Of a stretch of 64,000 nt of DNA, positions 8,076-17,301 are shown one piece after another (positions within the stretch are counted from its first letter, which is position 1; each line of letters begins with the position of its first letter). The notes below the pieces were generated by a model. The model was not told the origin of the DNA, made no database searches, and saw only the letters and a list, made by a program, of their open reading frames with translations. Made by a program: the position numbers and the translations under genes. The stretch lies in contig NZ_JBHSDH010000013.1 in NCBI RefSeq assembly GCF_042651485.1, positions 1,488,001-1,552,000 of the forward strand, in the 5' to 3' direction. This DNA comes from Sphingorhabdus_B arenilitoris (GTDB lineage: Bacteria > Pseudomonadota > Alphaproteobacteria > Sphingomonadales > Sphingomonadaceae).

Positions 8076-10388
8076 TCATCCCTGCCGGCGCAAGCTGTTC
8101 TGCAAAGCTTGAAAGCTATCGCCTACACGCGCGGCGATCCGATTTAATTCCTCGGCGCTATCCTCCAGCCGAGTGGCCGTAGATGCGGTTGCATCAACGC
8201 CTTCGGCGGTTCCCGCGACGCTCTGCTCTGCTTGTTTGGACAAATTGGTGGCGCGGGCGGCAAGTTCGCCTAGCCTTTGCCCATTTCGCGCCTGTTCATT
8301 GGCAGCCTCACCTATTTCACGGCTCGCCCCAGCCATAAGGCTGACCTCATCATTGATGATCCGGAAATGGGCCACGCTGTCCCCGATTAATGAGGACAGC
8401 CGTTCAACGATGACGGCAATCTCGCGCGAGCTTTTTTGAGTTTGTTTGGCAAGATCGCCTATTTCCTGCGCCACCACCGAAAATCCGCCCCCCGACGCCC
8501 CGGCATTTGCCGCCTCAATCGCAGCGTTAAGCGCCAAGATATTGGCGCGGCGCATGATGAGCTGAATTCCGTCCACCAGCTTGCCGATATCGGCGGCTCC
8601 ATTTTCGAGCGCAGCGGCAGCGGCGCTTCCGCTATGGCTGGCCGATAGCGCCTGTTCAGCCGACTGTCCCGCCGCCGAGACATTGGTTGCCACTTGCGAT
8701 AACATGGCGGCGAGCCCCGTTGTTGCCTGCGCCATCTCGCTGCTGACGGCCATGGCCTCGCGCGATGCTGTGCGCGCGGCGGATGCTCCTTTGGACGAAC
8801 TGCTGCTATTTTCGCCAAGCTGTATGGCTTGTTCATTTAGCTTCAGCGATTGCTGATTAAGTGCAGAAACGAGAGCGCCAAACTCGGTGCTGAAATTCTG
8901 CAAAGTCTGATCCATTGTCTTGCGCTGTTGTTTTTCACGCTCTGCTGTATCGCGCAGTAATTTCTGCTCTTGAGCATTTGCTGCGGCTTGTTCTGCTTGC
9001 AGGCGGGCCCGCGACTCTATTTCAGCAGCCTCCACCCGCGCCAGAAAATCATTAAACGCAAGGGCAAGGTCCGCGCCTTCATCAAAATCATCAACCGGAA
9101 CGCGTATGGTCAAATTGCTGTCCCCGGCATTCAGGTCGGTTAATATTTTCTGCAAGCGGGCCGTGCCCAACAACGCCCCATGTTCCGCATAATTAAGCCC
9201 GGCAATCTCGTCCTTCTCGCTCACGCGCAGCAATCCGGCGCGCTTTAAGGCCCAGGCCGTGGCCCCGATGGTGAGGCATAAAAAGGCGCATAGGCTCACC
9301 ACACCCAATGCCTGCACCGCCAATTGTTCGAACATAGGCAATCCGCCCAGTTCGGCGCGGCGAATAAACGGCACGGCCAATATACCGCAAATGCCGCCAA
9401 CGCCGTGCACTGCGATAGCGTAAACAGCGTCATCGATGCGCAATTTCCGTTCGATAAACTCTGCCGCTAAAAAGGTTACAATCCCCGCCGCTGCGCCCAA
9501 TACAATCGCCGGTAACGGCGAGGCATAAGGGGCGCTGGCCGTAATCGCGACCAGCCCTGATAACAGACCATTTATCGCGCGATCGGGTCGGTATAGGCCA
9601 TCCCATTTACGGCCCATCAACATGGCCGCGACGCAGCCGGCACAGCCGGCCAACACGGTATTTGCAATGGCGAAGGAAAATGCCGCGCTCCCCGGGGATA
9701 AACCGCCTGTGTTAAAGCCCATCCAGCCAACCGATAATATCAACGCTCCTGCCGCCGCCAGCACGGGGCTATGTCCCTGTATAGCCGACGGTATGCCGCT
9801 ATTTTCATCATAGCGCCCAATACGCGGCCCGATGATGAATGCGATGATAAGCGCCGCGATGCCGCCTGTTATGTGGACAACCGCCGAGCCAGCGAAATCG
9901 ATAAAACCCATCGACTCAAGCCAACCAGCATTACCAGCACCCAAAATCGCGGAACCCCAAATCCAATGGCCGATTATCGGATATACGAGCAGCACGAGCA
10001 ACAAAGTGATAGCGAGATAAGTGCTAAACCTCATCCGTTCCGCCACCGCACCCGAAATGATGGTTGCCGCTGTGCCGCAGAACATGGCCTGAAATAGGAG
10101 CTTGGCAAGATCCGCAGGATCGCTCGTGCCAAAACCGATGAGCCCGCTGCTCCAACCGACCAGGCCGGAATGGCTGGTCCCAAACATCAATGCAGCGCCA
10201 AACATCACGAACGCAAGAACGGCAACCGCGAAATCGGCAACATTCTTCATGGCGACATTGATACTGTTTTTGGACCGGACGAACCCCGCCTCCACAAACA
10301 GAAATCCTATTTGCATGCCCGCAACCAAAATGACCGACAGGCATAGCCAAATCAGGGTAAATTGATTTTCCACATGACCACTCCACAA
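8076..10388 (-). CDS. Ammonium transporter fused to a methyl-accepting chemotaxis signalling domain
   Basis: 770 residues. Residues 1-385 are an Amt/Mep/Rh channel with about 11 membrane helices and the twin pore histidines H172 (VVHITGG) and H328 (VHGVGG). Residues 400-460 form a linker, 455-560 a coiled coil and 560-770 an MCP cytoplasmic hairpin, with NILALNAAIEAANAG and AQEIGDLAKQTQKSS at the CheA/CheW-contacting tip (about 613-655). The protein would sense or carry ammonium and signal to a chemotaxis-type kinase. No glnK or che genes are nearby. The start at 10388 gives the normal Amt N-terminal length. Confidence 0.9.
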   Translation of the reverse strand: MWSGHVENQFTLIWLCLSVILVAGMQIGFLFVEAGFVRSKNSINVAMKNVADFAVAVLAFVMFGAALMFGTSHSGLVGWSSGLIGFGTSDPADLAKLLFQAMFCGTAATIISGAVAERMRFSTYLAITLLLVLLVYPIIGHWIWGSAILGAGNAGWLESMGFIDFAGSAVVHITGGIAALIIAFIIGPRIGRYDENSGIPSAIQGHSPVLAAAGALILSVGWMGFNTGGLSPGSAAFSFAIANTVLAGCAGCVAAMLMGRKWDGLYRPDRAINGLLSGLVAITASAPYASPLPAIVLGAAAGIVTFLAAEFIERKLRIDDAVYAIAVHGVGGICGILAVPFIRRAELGGLPMFEQLAVQALGVVSLCAFLCLTIGATAWALKRAGLLRVSEKDEIAGLNYAEHGALLGTARLQKILTDLNAGDSNLTIRVPVDDFDEGADLALAFNDFLARVEAAEIESRARLQAEQAAANAQEQKLLRDTAEREKQQRKTMDQTLQNFSTEFGALVSALNQQSLKLNEQAIQLGENSSSSSKGASAARTASREAMAVSSEMAQATTGLAAMLSQVATNVSAAGQSAEQALSASHSGSAAAAALENGAADIGKLVDGIQLIMRRANILALNAAIEAANAGASGGGFSVVAQEIGDLAKQTQKSSREIAVIVERLSSLIGDSVAHFRIINDEVSLMAGASREIGEAANEQARNGQRLGELAARATNLSKQAEQSVAGTAEGVDATASTATRLEDSAEELNRIAARVGDSFQALQNSLRRQG

Positions 10389-10474
10389 ACCTCAACGCCG
10401 ATTGGCATAGCGTGTCATGGTAAATGAAGGTTTAATTTGTGATTTTATCAGGGACTTATCTGGCACTGTCAGGC

Positions 10475-10660
10475 CTAAAAATCCCAAGCGATACCTTCGC
10501 GCTCCCAATCGCCATAGCGGGTGCGCTGATCTTTCTCTCCGGCCTGCTGTGCCTTAGCCTCGGCGGCTTTCGGGATTGGAGGGCTTTTGGACAGCGGATA
10601 GGGCAGGTCCAAATACGCGGGCCTTTTTGTCGCGCGTTTTATTAATTGCTTATCTGCCAT
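10475..10660 (-). CDS. DUF1674 protein (succinate dehydrogenase assembly factor 4-like)
   Basis: 61 residues ending TRYGDWEREGIAWDF, the C-terminal signature of DUF1674. Its eukaryotic member SdhAF4 helps insert flavinylated SdhA into succinate dehydrogenase. The N-terminal part is basic and proline-rich, as is usual for the family. It is transcribed divergently from htpX. The overlapping plus-strand frame at 10439-10645 lacks recognisable features and is treated as a shadow. Confidence 0.85.
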   Translation of the reverse strand: MADKQLIKRATKRPAYLDLPYPLSKSPPIPKAAEAKAQQAGEKDQRTRYGDWEREGIAWDF

Positions 10661-10764
10661 TTTTTCATTTCCGAGTCAGAATTGAAATTACGTTTTACCC
10701 TCCCCATATCTGCGGTGCCGCCTCTAAAAACAATAGCGGCATTATACGGTATGGAGATTTGACG

Positions 10765-11655
10765 ATGAATTATATGAAGACGGGGATGTTGCTTGCGGCA
10801 TTGACCGCTTTGTTCATGGTGCTGGGTTTTACGCTGGGCGGACGCGGCGGTATGGTGATCGCGCTGTTGGTAGCGGTGGGAATGAATTTTTTCACTTATT
10901 GGAATGCTGACAAAATCGTCCTGAAAATGCACAATGCGCAGGAAGTCGAGCCAGGAACCGATTTTTATCAACTGGTCGCCGCCTTGGCGCAGCGGGCCCA
11001 AATGCCCATGCCCAAAGTCTATTTGATCCATGAAGATAATCCAAATGCCTTCGCCACCGGGCGCGACCCGGAACATGCCGCAGTGGCCGCGACGACGGGA
11101 CTGCTCAATCGGCTCAACCGTGACGAAATTGAAGGCGTGATGGCGCATGAACTGGGCCATGTCAAAAACCGTGACACTCTGATTATGACGATGGTGGCGA
11201 CGATTGCGGGTGCCATTTCGATGCTCGCAAATTTCGGCTTATTCTTCCGCGACCGCAATGCTGGCCTTGCCGGATTGCTTGCGGTATTCGTTGCACCTTT
11301 CGCTGCGATGATCGTGCAAATGGCGATCAGCCGCACGCGCGAATATGGCGCTGATCGGGCGGGCGCAGAAATAAGCGGAAAACCGCTGGCGCTCGCTTCT
11401 GCGCTATCGAAAATCGCCCTTCCGGCCCAGCAAATCCCTAATCACGCAAGCGAACGCAATCCCGCCACGGCACAGCTTTACATCGTACCGGTTGGACTAT
11501 CGAACATGTTTTCGACGCATCCAGCGACCGAGGAACGGATCGCCCGATTGCAAGAAATGGCGGGTGAAAATGGATTTGGCGGCGGCTATCGCGGTGATGC
11601 AGGCATCACCGGCGGACCAAAACGCAGCGCGCTCGACCCACTTGGCCGTAATTAG
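10765..11655 (+). CDS. htpX: Membrane zinc protease HtpX (M48)
   Basis: 296 residues with two N-terminal membrane helices (about 7-25 and 28-46), the zinc motif HELGH at 128-132 and a third ligand in EYGADRAGA near 195. Two further hydrophobic stretches lie between about 140 and 180. HtpX degrades misfolded inner-membrane proteins alongside FtsH. The ATG at 10765 is chosen because it gives the family's usual length and N-terminus and follows GGAG at about 10753. The gene leads a run of same-strand housekeeping genes. Confidence 0.95.
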   Translation: MNYMKTGMLLAALTALFMVLGFTLGGRGGMVIALLVAVGMNFFTYWNADKIVLKMHNAQEVEPGTDFYQLVAALAQRAQMPMPKVYLIHEDNPNAFATGRDPEHAAVAATTGLLNRLNRDEIEGVMAHELGHVKNRDTLIMTMVATIAGAISMLANFGLFFRDRNAGLAGLLAVFVAPFAAMIVQMAISRTREYGADRAGAEISGKPLALASALSKIALPAQQIPNHASERNPATAQLYIVPVGLSNMFSTHPATEERIARLQEMAGENGFGGGYRGDAGITGGPKRSALDPLGRN

Positions 11656-11704
11656 CCGCTATTGGCTCTTTCCTTGACGCCTTTTGCCGCATAAGGCGCA
11701 AGGG

Positions 11705-12979
11705 ATGAGCGATCTCGACACCGAAATATCCGGCCTTCCCGCGCGGCGGGCCGCGATGCGCCTGCTGGGCGCTGTCATGCAAATGGGCACCCCGATGGAT
11801 CATGCCGCGAATGGCGCGTGCAAGGGCCTTCCGCCTGCTGACCGCGCTTTGGCCATTGCAATCGCACAGGAAACGCTGCGCTGGATGGTGGATCTGGATG
11901 CGTTGATCGATAGCACGACCAAACAGCGCCTGCCCGATGATGCAAAGGCGCGGATGGTGCTGCGCATGGCGTTGGCGCAGGTTTTGCGTCTTGGCACCCC
12001 TGCCCATGCTGCCATCGCAACGGCATTACCGATGATGGAGCGCGGACCTCGCCGGTTGGTGCATGGCGTTTTGGGCGCATTGCTGCGCAGCGAGGTGAAG
12101 CTGCCCGATTTACCGTCATTACCCGATGGCACTGCGCTGCGCTGGCAAATGGCCTGGGGCGACGATATGCTAGTTGCGGCGCAGGCTGCGCTTGCCCACC
12201 CGCCCCTGCTCGACATTGCACTGCGCGATCCTGCACGGACCAGTGAATGGGCCGAACGGCTTGGCGGAGTGAGCCTGATGCCGGGTCATGTTCGCTGTCC
12301 GCGCGGAACGGCGATTGAAAAGCTCGATGGTTATGACGAAGGCGCATGGTGGGTGCAGGATCTGGCGGCAACCCTCCCAGTGCGGACATTGGGTCCGGGC
12401 GAAGGCCGCACAGTACTTGACCTATGCGCGGCGCCCGGCGGGAAGACGATGCAATTGGCCGCCGCCGACTGGCGAGTGACGGCGGTTGATATGTCGGCCC
12501 GGCGAATGGAGCGACTGTCGCGCAATTTGGAACGGGCGCAGATGGATGTGGAACTGGTCAAAGCCGACATTATGACATGGGACAATAGCGAAAAATTCGA
12601 CGCAATATTGCTGGATGCACCGTGCAGCGCGACCGGCACCATGCGCCGCCACCCCGATGTTCTGCACCGGATCGGAATGCGGCAGATTAACGAGTTGGCG
12701 GCTTTGCAAAGCGCGATGCTTGACCGGGCAGCGGGCTGGCTCAAACCCGGTGGCAGTTTGGTCTATGCGACATGTTCGCTCGAACCGCATGAGGGCGAGG
12801 CGCAGGCCGAAGCCTTTTTGGAACGCAATACCCATTTTGCGATCGACCCTGTGAACGCCGATGATCTACCTGCTGGCATTGCGCCAGCCGCAACCGGATA
12901 TATTCGCACAGCACCGCCCATGTTAGAGGCCCAAGGCGGCCTTGATGGTTTTTTTGTCGCCCGTTTCAAACGGACGTAA
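11705..12979 (+). CDS. rsmB: 16S rRNA (cytosine-C5)-methyltransferase RsmB/Sun
   Basis: 424 residues. The N-terminal about 130 residues form a NusB-like RNA-binding domain, and the C-terminal part is a class I SAM methyltransferase with DLCAAPGGKTMQLA, DAPCSATGTMRRHPD and YATCSLEPHEGE. The two cysteines in the last two motifs are those used in m5C chemistry. RsmB methylates C967 of 16S rRNA in E. coli. The start at 11705 was chosen over an ATG 21 bases upstream because an AAGGG site precedes it. Confidence 0.93.
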   Translation: MSDLDTEISGLPARRAAMRLLGAVMQMGTPMDHAANGACKGLPPADRALAIAIAQETLRWMVDLDALIDSTTKQRLPDDAKARMVLRMALAQVLRLGTPAHAAIATALPMMERGPRRLVHGVLGALLRSEVKLPDLPSLPDGTALRWQMAWGDDMLVAAQAALAHPPLLDIALRDPARTSEWAERLGGVSLMPGHVRCPRGTAIEKLDGYDEGAWWVQDLAATLPVRTLGPGEGRTVLDLCAAPGGKTMQLAAADWRVTAVDMSARRMERLSRNLERAQMDVELVKADIMTWDNSEKFDAILLDAPCSATGTMRRHPDVLHRIGMRQINELAALQSAMLDRAAGWLKPGGSLVYATCSLEPHEGEAQAEAFLERNTHFAIDPVNADDLPAGIAPAATGYIRTAPPMLEAQGGLDGFFVARFKRT

Positions 12980-13052
12980 TTTTTACCCGACTTTCCACAG
13001 CTTTTTCCCCTGACTGCTTGTTGAAAAACCGCCACTTCGCTATGGCGGCGCT

Positions 13053-13715
13053 ATGACCGCCTCTGTAAAAATATCGCCGTCCATTCTATCTGCTGACTTT
13101 GCCAAATTGGGCGAAGAGATACGTGCAATCGACGCGGCGGGGTGCGATTGGATCCATGTAGACGTGATGGACGGCCATTTCGTTCCGAATATCACCATCG
13201 GCCCCGCAGTCGTAAAAGCGCTGCGCCCGCATACAGACAAGCTGTTTGACGTGCATTTGATGATCTCCCCCGTCGATGCCTATTTGGAGGCATTTGCCGA
13301 AGCGGGCGCCGACATTATTACGATCCACCCAGAGGCGGGGCCGCATAGCCACCGCACTATTCAGGCGATCAAGGCTTTGGGGAAAAAGGCAGGCGTGGTG
13401 CTAAACCCCGGAACACCCGCAAAAATGCTCGATTATTTGATCGATGAAGTGGACCTAGTTCTGGTGATGAGTGTCAATCCAGGCTTTGGCGGACAAAGCT
13501 TTATCTCCAGCCAGCTGCGCAAAGTTGACGCTATCCGCAAGATGATCGACCAGACCGGACGGGACATCCATCTAGAGGTGGATGGCGGCATCACCGTTGA
13601 CACAGCGCCGCTGGCGATTTCCGCAGGCGCAGATGTACTGGTCGCGGGGACAGCAACATTTACCGGTGGTCCCAGCCAATATGCCGCGAATATCCGGGCC
13701 CTGAGGGGTGAATGA
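13053..13715 (+). CDS. rpe: Ribulose-phosphate 3-epimerase
   Basis: 220 residues, a complete TIM barrel with SPSILSADFAKLGEE, the metal-binding segments HVDVMDGHFVPN and HLMI, NPGFGGQSF, and the C-terminal phosphate loop VDGGI...AGTATF. It interconverts ribulose 5-phosphate and xylulose 5-phosphate in the pentose phosphate pathway. The stop overlaps the start of the heparinase-like gene (ATGA), and purH follows, so the three are probably one operon. Confidence 0.96.
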   Translation: MTASVKISPSILSADFAKLGEEIRAIDAAGCDWIHVDVMDGHFVPNITIGPAVVKALRPHTDKLFDVHLMISPVDAYLEAFAEAGADIITIHPEAGPHSHRTIQAIKALGKKAGVVLNPGTPAKMLDYLIDEVDLVLVMSVNPGFGGQSFISSQLRKVDAIRKMIDQTGRDIHLEVDGGITVDTAPLAISAGADVLVAGTATFTGGPSQYAANIRALRGE

Positions 13716-15463
13716 ACGCGCAGCCGGATAATATTGACAATAACGACCGTGGCAGTGATCGGGATATGCGGGGGAGTTCGGCCTTGATCGTCCGGCAAAC
13801 AGGACCGGGGCAGTCTTTGGCCGAAAAAGTAACCCGCGCCTTTTACATGCTAACCTGGCGCACGCCGCTTCATAATATGCGGCTTACCGGTAAATTGCCG
13901 CTGCGTTTGCTGGCCGTCCCCTCCGATCCCCTGCCCCCCCATTTGCCGCGCGGACAAGCCGTGCGTATGGGCAAGTTCCGATTTCACGGGCTGGAACAAT
14001 CCATCGCAGATATTGCGTATGACAAACTGCCATTACCGCCAGCGATGACGGACTATATCCACCGTTTTGATTGGCTGCGTGATTTGGCGGCTGCCACCAA
14101 TCGCGCCGATGGGGCGCCAATTGCTGCGGCAATTACCGAATCGTGGATTGCCGGCAATAGTAAGAAAGTCAGGCCGCCTGCCTGGCGCGTGGACAATTCG
14201 GCTTGGCGGCTGCTCAATATGGCGGCATGGGCGCCGCTTATCCTATCCAGCAGCGACCCTGTTTATCGATCCTCGGTCCTCAACCACATCGCCCGCAATG
14301 CCCGGCATTTGGATCGCAGTGCGCCGCGCGGCGAAAACCGCTATGCGCGGCTGACCGGATGGGCGGGCGTGGTCGCGGCGTCGCTGCTGCTGCCGGAGGG
14401 TAAGGCACGGCGCGTCGTTGGCGAAGCGGGCCTGTCCGATGCCATTGACCAATGCGTCTTTGACGATGGCGGCGTGGTATCCCGCTCCCCGTTACAGCTG
14501 ATGGAACTAATCGGCCTGCTCAGCTTACTGCGTCAATGTTATCTTGCGTGTAATGAGAATATACCCGATTTTCTGTCAGCAGCGCTCGGCCGCTCGGTTC
14601 CGGCCTTATTGGGATTGACCCATGCCGATGGCGGGTTGGGCGCGTGGCAAGGATCAGCACAAATCGATGCCGAGGAAATACAGGCGCTGGTCGAAGCATC
14701 GGCAGTGCGCGCCCGCCCGCAAAGACAGGCATTGGATTGGGGCTATCAACGAATATCAGCGGGCAATGCGGTGTTGCTGCTCGACGCCGGACCGCCACCA
14801 CTGGCGAAACAATCTGCCGCTGGCTGTGCATCGACGCTGGCTTTTGAACTCTCGCATGGCGCTCACCGGATCATCGTCAATTGCGGCGGATCGGCATTAG
14901 TAGGCGCGGCCATTCCAGCAGCCTTGGCACGGGGGCTGCGGACTACTGCGGCGCATAGCACGCTGTGCATCGACGATAGCAACTCAACCGCGATATTAGC
15001 AGGGGGCCAATTGGGCCGCGGCGTGACAGAGGTAGGGCTCGACCGGCGGGACATTGACAAGGCAACCCGCATTGAGGCGAGCCATGACGGCTATGCCCGC
15101 GCCTACGGCTTCACGCATAGCAGGACATTGATATTGCGCAGCGACGGGCTGGAACTGCGCGGCGAAGATACGCTGCTGCCCCACGGCCGGTATAAGGCAA
15201 AGGATAGCATACCCGTGCATGTCCGGTTTCATTTGGGCAGCGGAATAGAATTGGCGCAGGGCGGCAATAAACAAGCGATTACGCTGCGCCTTCCCGACGG
15301 CACCAGCTGGCTGTTTGTGGCGGGAACCGGAGCTTTAGAAATTGACGAGAGCATCTGGGTAGACGGCAATGGCCGTCCTCATCCCACACAGCAACTGGTC
15401 ATTGCCAATAATGTTGGCAAAGGCGGCACCTCCATTGGATGGCAGTTTAAATTTTTAGGATAA
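13712..15463 (+). CDS. Heparinase II/III family protein
   Basis: 583 residues. An N-terminal alpha/alpha toroid-like half includes an FDWLRDLAAA segment and the RLLNMAAWAPL region. The C-terminal beta-sheet domain contains FELSHGAHRIIVNCGG and HDGYARAYGFTHSRTL, typical of heparinase II/III-like proteins. No signal peptide is visible, which is usual for this branch, located between rpe and purH in sphingomonads. A polysaccharide lyase role is inferred from the family; the real substrate is unknown. It overlaps rpe by four bases and is three bases from purH. Confidence 0.82.
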   Translation: MNAQPDNIDNNDRGSDRDMRGSSALIVRQTGPGQSLAEKVTRAFYMLTWRTPLHNMRLTGKLPLRLLAVPSDPLPPHLPRGQAVRMGKFRFHGLEQSIADIAYDKLPLPPAMTDYIHRFDWLRDLAAATNRADGAPIAAAITESWIAGNSKKVRPPAWRVDNSAWRLLNMAAWAPLILSSSDPVYRSSVLNHIARNARHLDRSAPRGENRYARLTGWAGVVAASLLLPEGKARRVVGEAGLSDAIDQCVFDDGGVVSRSPLQLMELIGLLSLLRQCYLACNENIPDFLSAALGRSVPALLGLTHADGGLGAWQGSAQIDAEEIQALVEASAVRARPQRQALDWGYQRISAGNAVLLLDAGPPPLAKQSAAGCASTLAFELSHGAHRIIVNCGGSALVGAAIPAALARGLRTTAAHSTLCIDDSNSTAILAGGQLGRGVTEVGLDRRDIDKATRIEASHDGYARAYGFTHSRTLILRSDGLELRGEDTLLPHGRYKAKDSIPVHVRFHLGSGIELAQGGNKQAITLRLPDGTSWLFVAGTGALEIDESIWVDGNGRPHPTQQLVIANNVGKGGTSIGWQFKFLG

Positions 15464-15466
15464 GTT

Positions 15467-17056
15467 ATGACAGATATTGGCATTAAGCGCGCGTTGCTCT
15501 CCGTTTCGGACAAGGCGGGACTGGTGGAATTGGGCCACGCGCTGGCCGCGCGGCACGTGGAGCTGGTATCGACAGGCGGTACCGCAAAAACGCTGCGCGA
15601 AGCGGGGCTGACGGTAAAAGATATATCCGACCTCACCGGCTTTCCTGAAATGATGGATGGGCGCGTCAAAACCTTGCATCCCAAAGTCCATGGCGGCCTG
15701 CTTGCCGTGCGCGACAATCCCGAACATGCCGCATCGATGCAGGAACATGATATCGGCGCCATCGACCTTGTGGTCGTCAATCTATATCCCTTTGCCGCAA
15801 CTGTCGCAAAGGGTGCGGAGCGGGAAGAGATCATTGAAAATATCGATATTGGCGGGCCCAGCATGGTGCGCAGCGCCGCCAAAAACCATGACTATGTAAC
15901 GATCGTCACCGATCCTGCCGACTATGATACATTGATTGCGGAAATGGAGGAATCAAACGGCGCGACTACATTGCCATTCCGACGCGCAATGGCCGCCAAA
16001 GCCTATGCTGCGACGGCCGCCTATGACAGCATGATTGCCAGCTGGTTCGCTTTCGCCGATCAAGGTGAGCAATTTCCGGCCAGCCTTACCTTCGGCGGAA
16101 AGCTTGCAGGAACGCTGCGCTATGGCGAAAATCCGCATCAGCAAGCAGCATTCTACACCCCGCATTTTGGCGGCATAAACGGCATTGGGCAGGCCGAACA
16201 GCTGCAGGGTAAAGAGCTGAGCTATAATAATTATAATGATGCCGATGCCGCGCTCGAACTGGTGAGCGAATTTGCCGGCGGCCCGCCCACCGTGGTTATC
16301 GTAAAGCACGCCAATCCCTGCGGCGTGGCGACCGGTGACACGTTGATCGAAGCCTACCGCGCGGCGCTGGAATGCGACAGCGTGTCGGCCTTTGGCGGAA
16401 TTGTCGCGGTCAACCGGCCGCTTGACGGCCCGACTGCCGAAGCGATGACGGAGATATTTACCGAGGTTGTTGCAGCGCCAGGCGCCGACGATGCGGCGCG
16501 CGCGATATTTGCGAAGAAGAAAAATCTCCGCCTGCTCATCACCGGCGAATTACCCGATGCAAAACGGCCCGGGATGATGGTGAAAAATATCGCCGGCGGC
16601 TATCTGCTGCAAAGCCGCGACAACGGCCATGTCGCCGACGAGGATTTGAAAGTCGTTACAAAACGCGCCCCCACCGCGCAGGAACTTGCCGATTGCCGCT
16701 TTGCTTGGACCGTTGCCAAGCACGTCAAATCCAACGCAATTGTCTATGCCAAGGATGGCGCAACGGCAGGGATCGGCGCAGGCCAGATGAACCGGCGCGA
16801 TTCCGCCCGCATCGCTGCCATCAAAGCAAAAGAGGCAGCGGAAACCTATGGCTGGGCGCAGCCGCGCACGGTCGGCAGCGCGGTTGCCTCCGACGCATTC
16901 TTCCCCTTCGCCGACGGATTACTCGCCGCCGCGGAAGCAGGGGCCACTGCGGTCATCCAACCCGGCGGATCAATGCGCGACGACGAAGTCATCGCCGCCG
17001 CCGATGAGGCGGGCCTAGCGATGGTCTTCACCGGTATGCGGCATTTCCGGCATTAA
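15467..17056 (+). CDS. purH: Bifunctional AICAR transformylase / IMP cyclohydrolase
   Basis: 529 residues. The N-terminal MGS-like IMP cyclohydrolase domain (about 1-200) has KRALLSVSDKAGL, STGGTAKTLRE, GRVKTLHPKVHGG and NLYPF. The C-terminal AICAR transformylase domain has the KHANPCGVA catalytic motif and GAGQMNRRDSA. It performs the last two steps of de novo purine synthesis. The start follows the heparinase stop by three bases. An inverted repeat pair lies about 80 bp downstream and may end the operon. Confidence 0.97.
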   Translation: MTDIGIKRALLSVSDKAGLVELGHALAARHVELVSTGGTAKTLREAGLTVKDISDLTGFPEMMDGRVKTLHPKVHGGLLAVRDNPEHAASMQEHDIGAIDLVVVNLYPFAATVAKGAEREEIIENIDIGGPSMVRSAAKNHDYVTIVTDPADYDTLIAEMEESNGATTLPFRRAMAAKAYAATAAYDSMIASWFAFADQGEQFPASLTFGGKLAGTLRYGENPHQQAAFYTPHFGGINGIGQAEQLQGKELSYNNYNDADAALELVSEFAGGPPTVVIVKHANPCGVATGDTLIEAYRAALECDSVSAFGGIVAVNRPLDGPTAEAMTEIFTEVVAAPGADDAARAIFAKKKNLRLLITGELPDAKRPGMMVKNIAGGYLLQSRDNGHVADEDLKVVTKRAPTAQELADCRFAWTVAKHVKSNAIVYAKDGATAGIGAGQMNRRDSARIAAIKAKEAAETYGWAQPRTVGSAVASDAFFPFADGLLAAAEAGATAVIQPGGSMRDDEVIAAADEAGLAMVFTGMRHFRH

Positions 17057-17138
17057 ACCGATTGGGTAACTGCCCGAAAACTAGCCAACCTGCAGCCTAT
17101 TGGAATTCAAAAAGTAGTGGCTATCCCAAACATAAATT

Positions 17139-17246
17139 CGTCTTTCCCGCGAAGGCGGGAATCCATCACCTGCGGTTCAATTTTGAGCCAGGCTAGTAGC
17201 TGAAACGGGTAGGTTAGGTGATGGACCCCCGCTTTCGCGGGGGTAA
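17139..17246. repeat. Inverted pair of palindromic repeat units
   Basis: A unit at 17139-17172 (TCCCGCGAAGGCGGGAATCC core, then ATCACCTG) is mirrored at 17215-17246 (core CCCCCGCTTTCGCGGGGG, preceded by TAGGTGATGG). Each unit is itself a hairpin, and together they can form a long cruciform in the purH-helicase intergenic space. A single related unit occurs at 61597-61635. There is no T-run, so it is a REP-like element rather than a classical terminator. Confidence 0.85.
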
Positions 17247-17301
17247 CTATGCAATTGTATTTAATGCATTTATAAAGCGAAACTCAAAGCACAGTGCTAG
17301 T

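Noticed and set aside
10439..10645. Plus-strand frame of 68 codons opposite the DUF1674 gene
   Set aside because: It has no ribosome site, and the opposite strand encodes a recognisable DUF1674 C-terminal signature.
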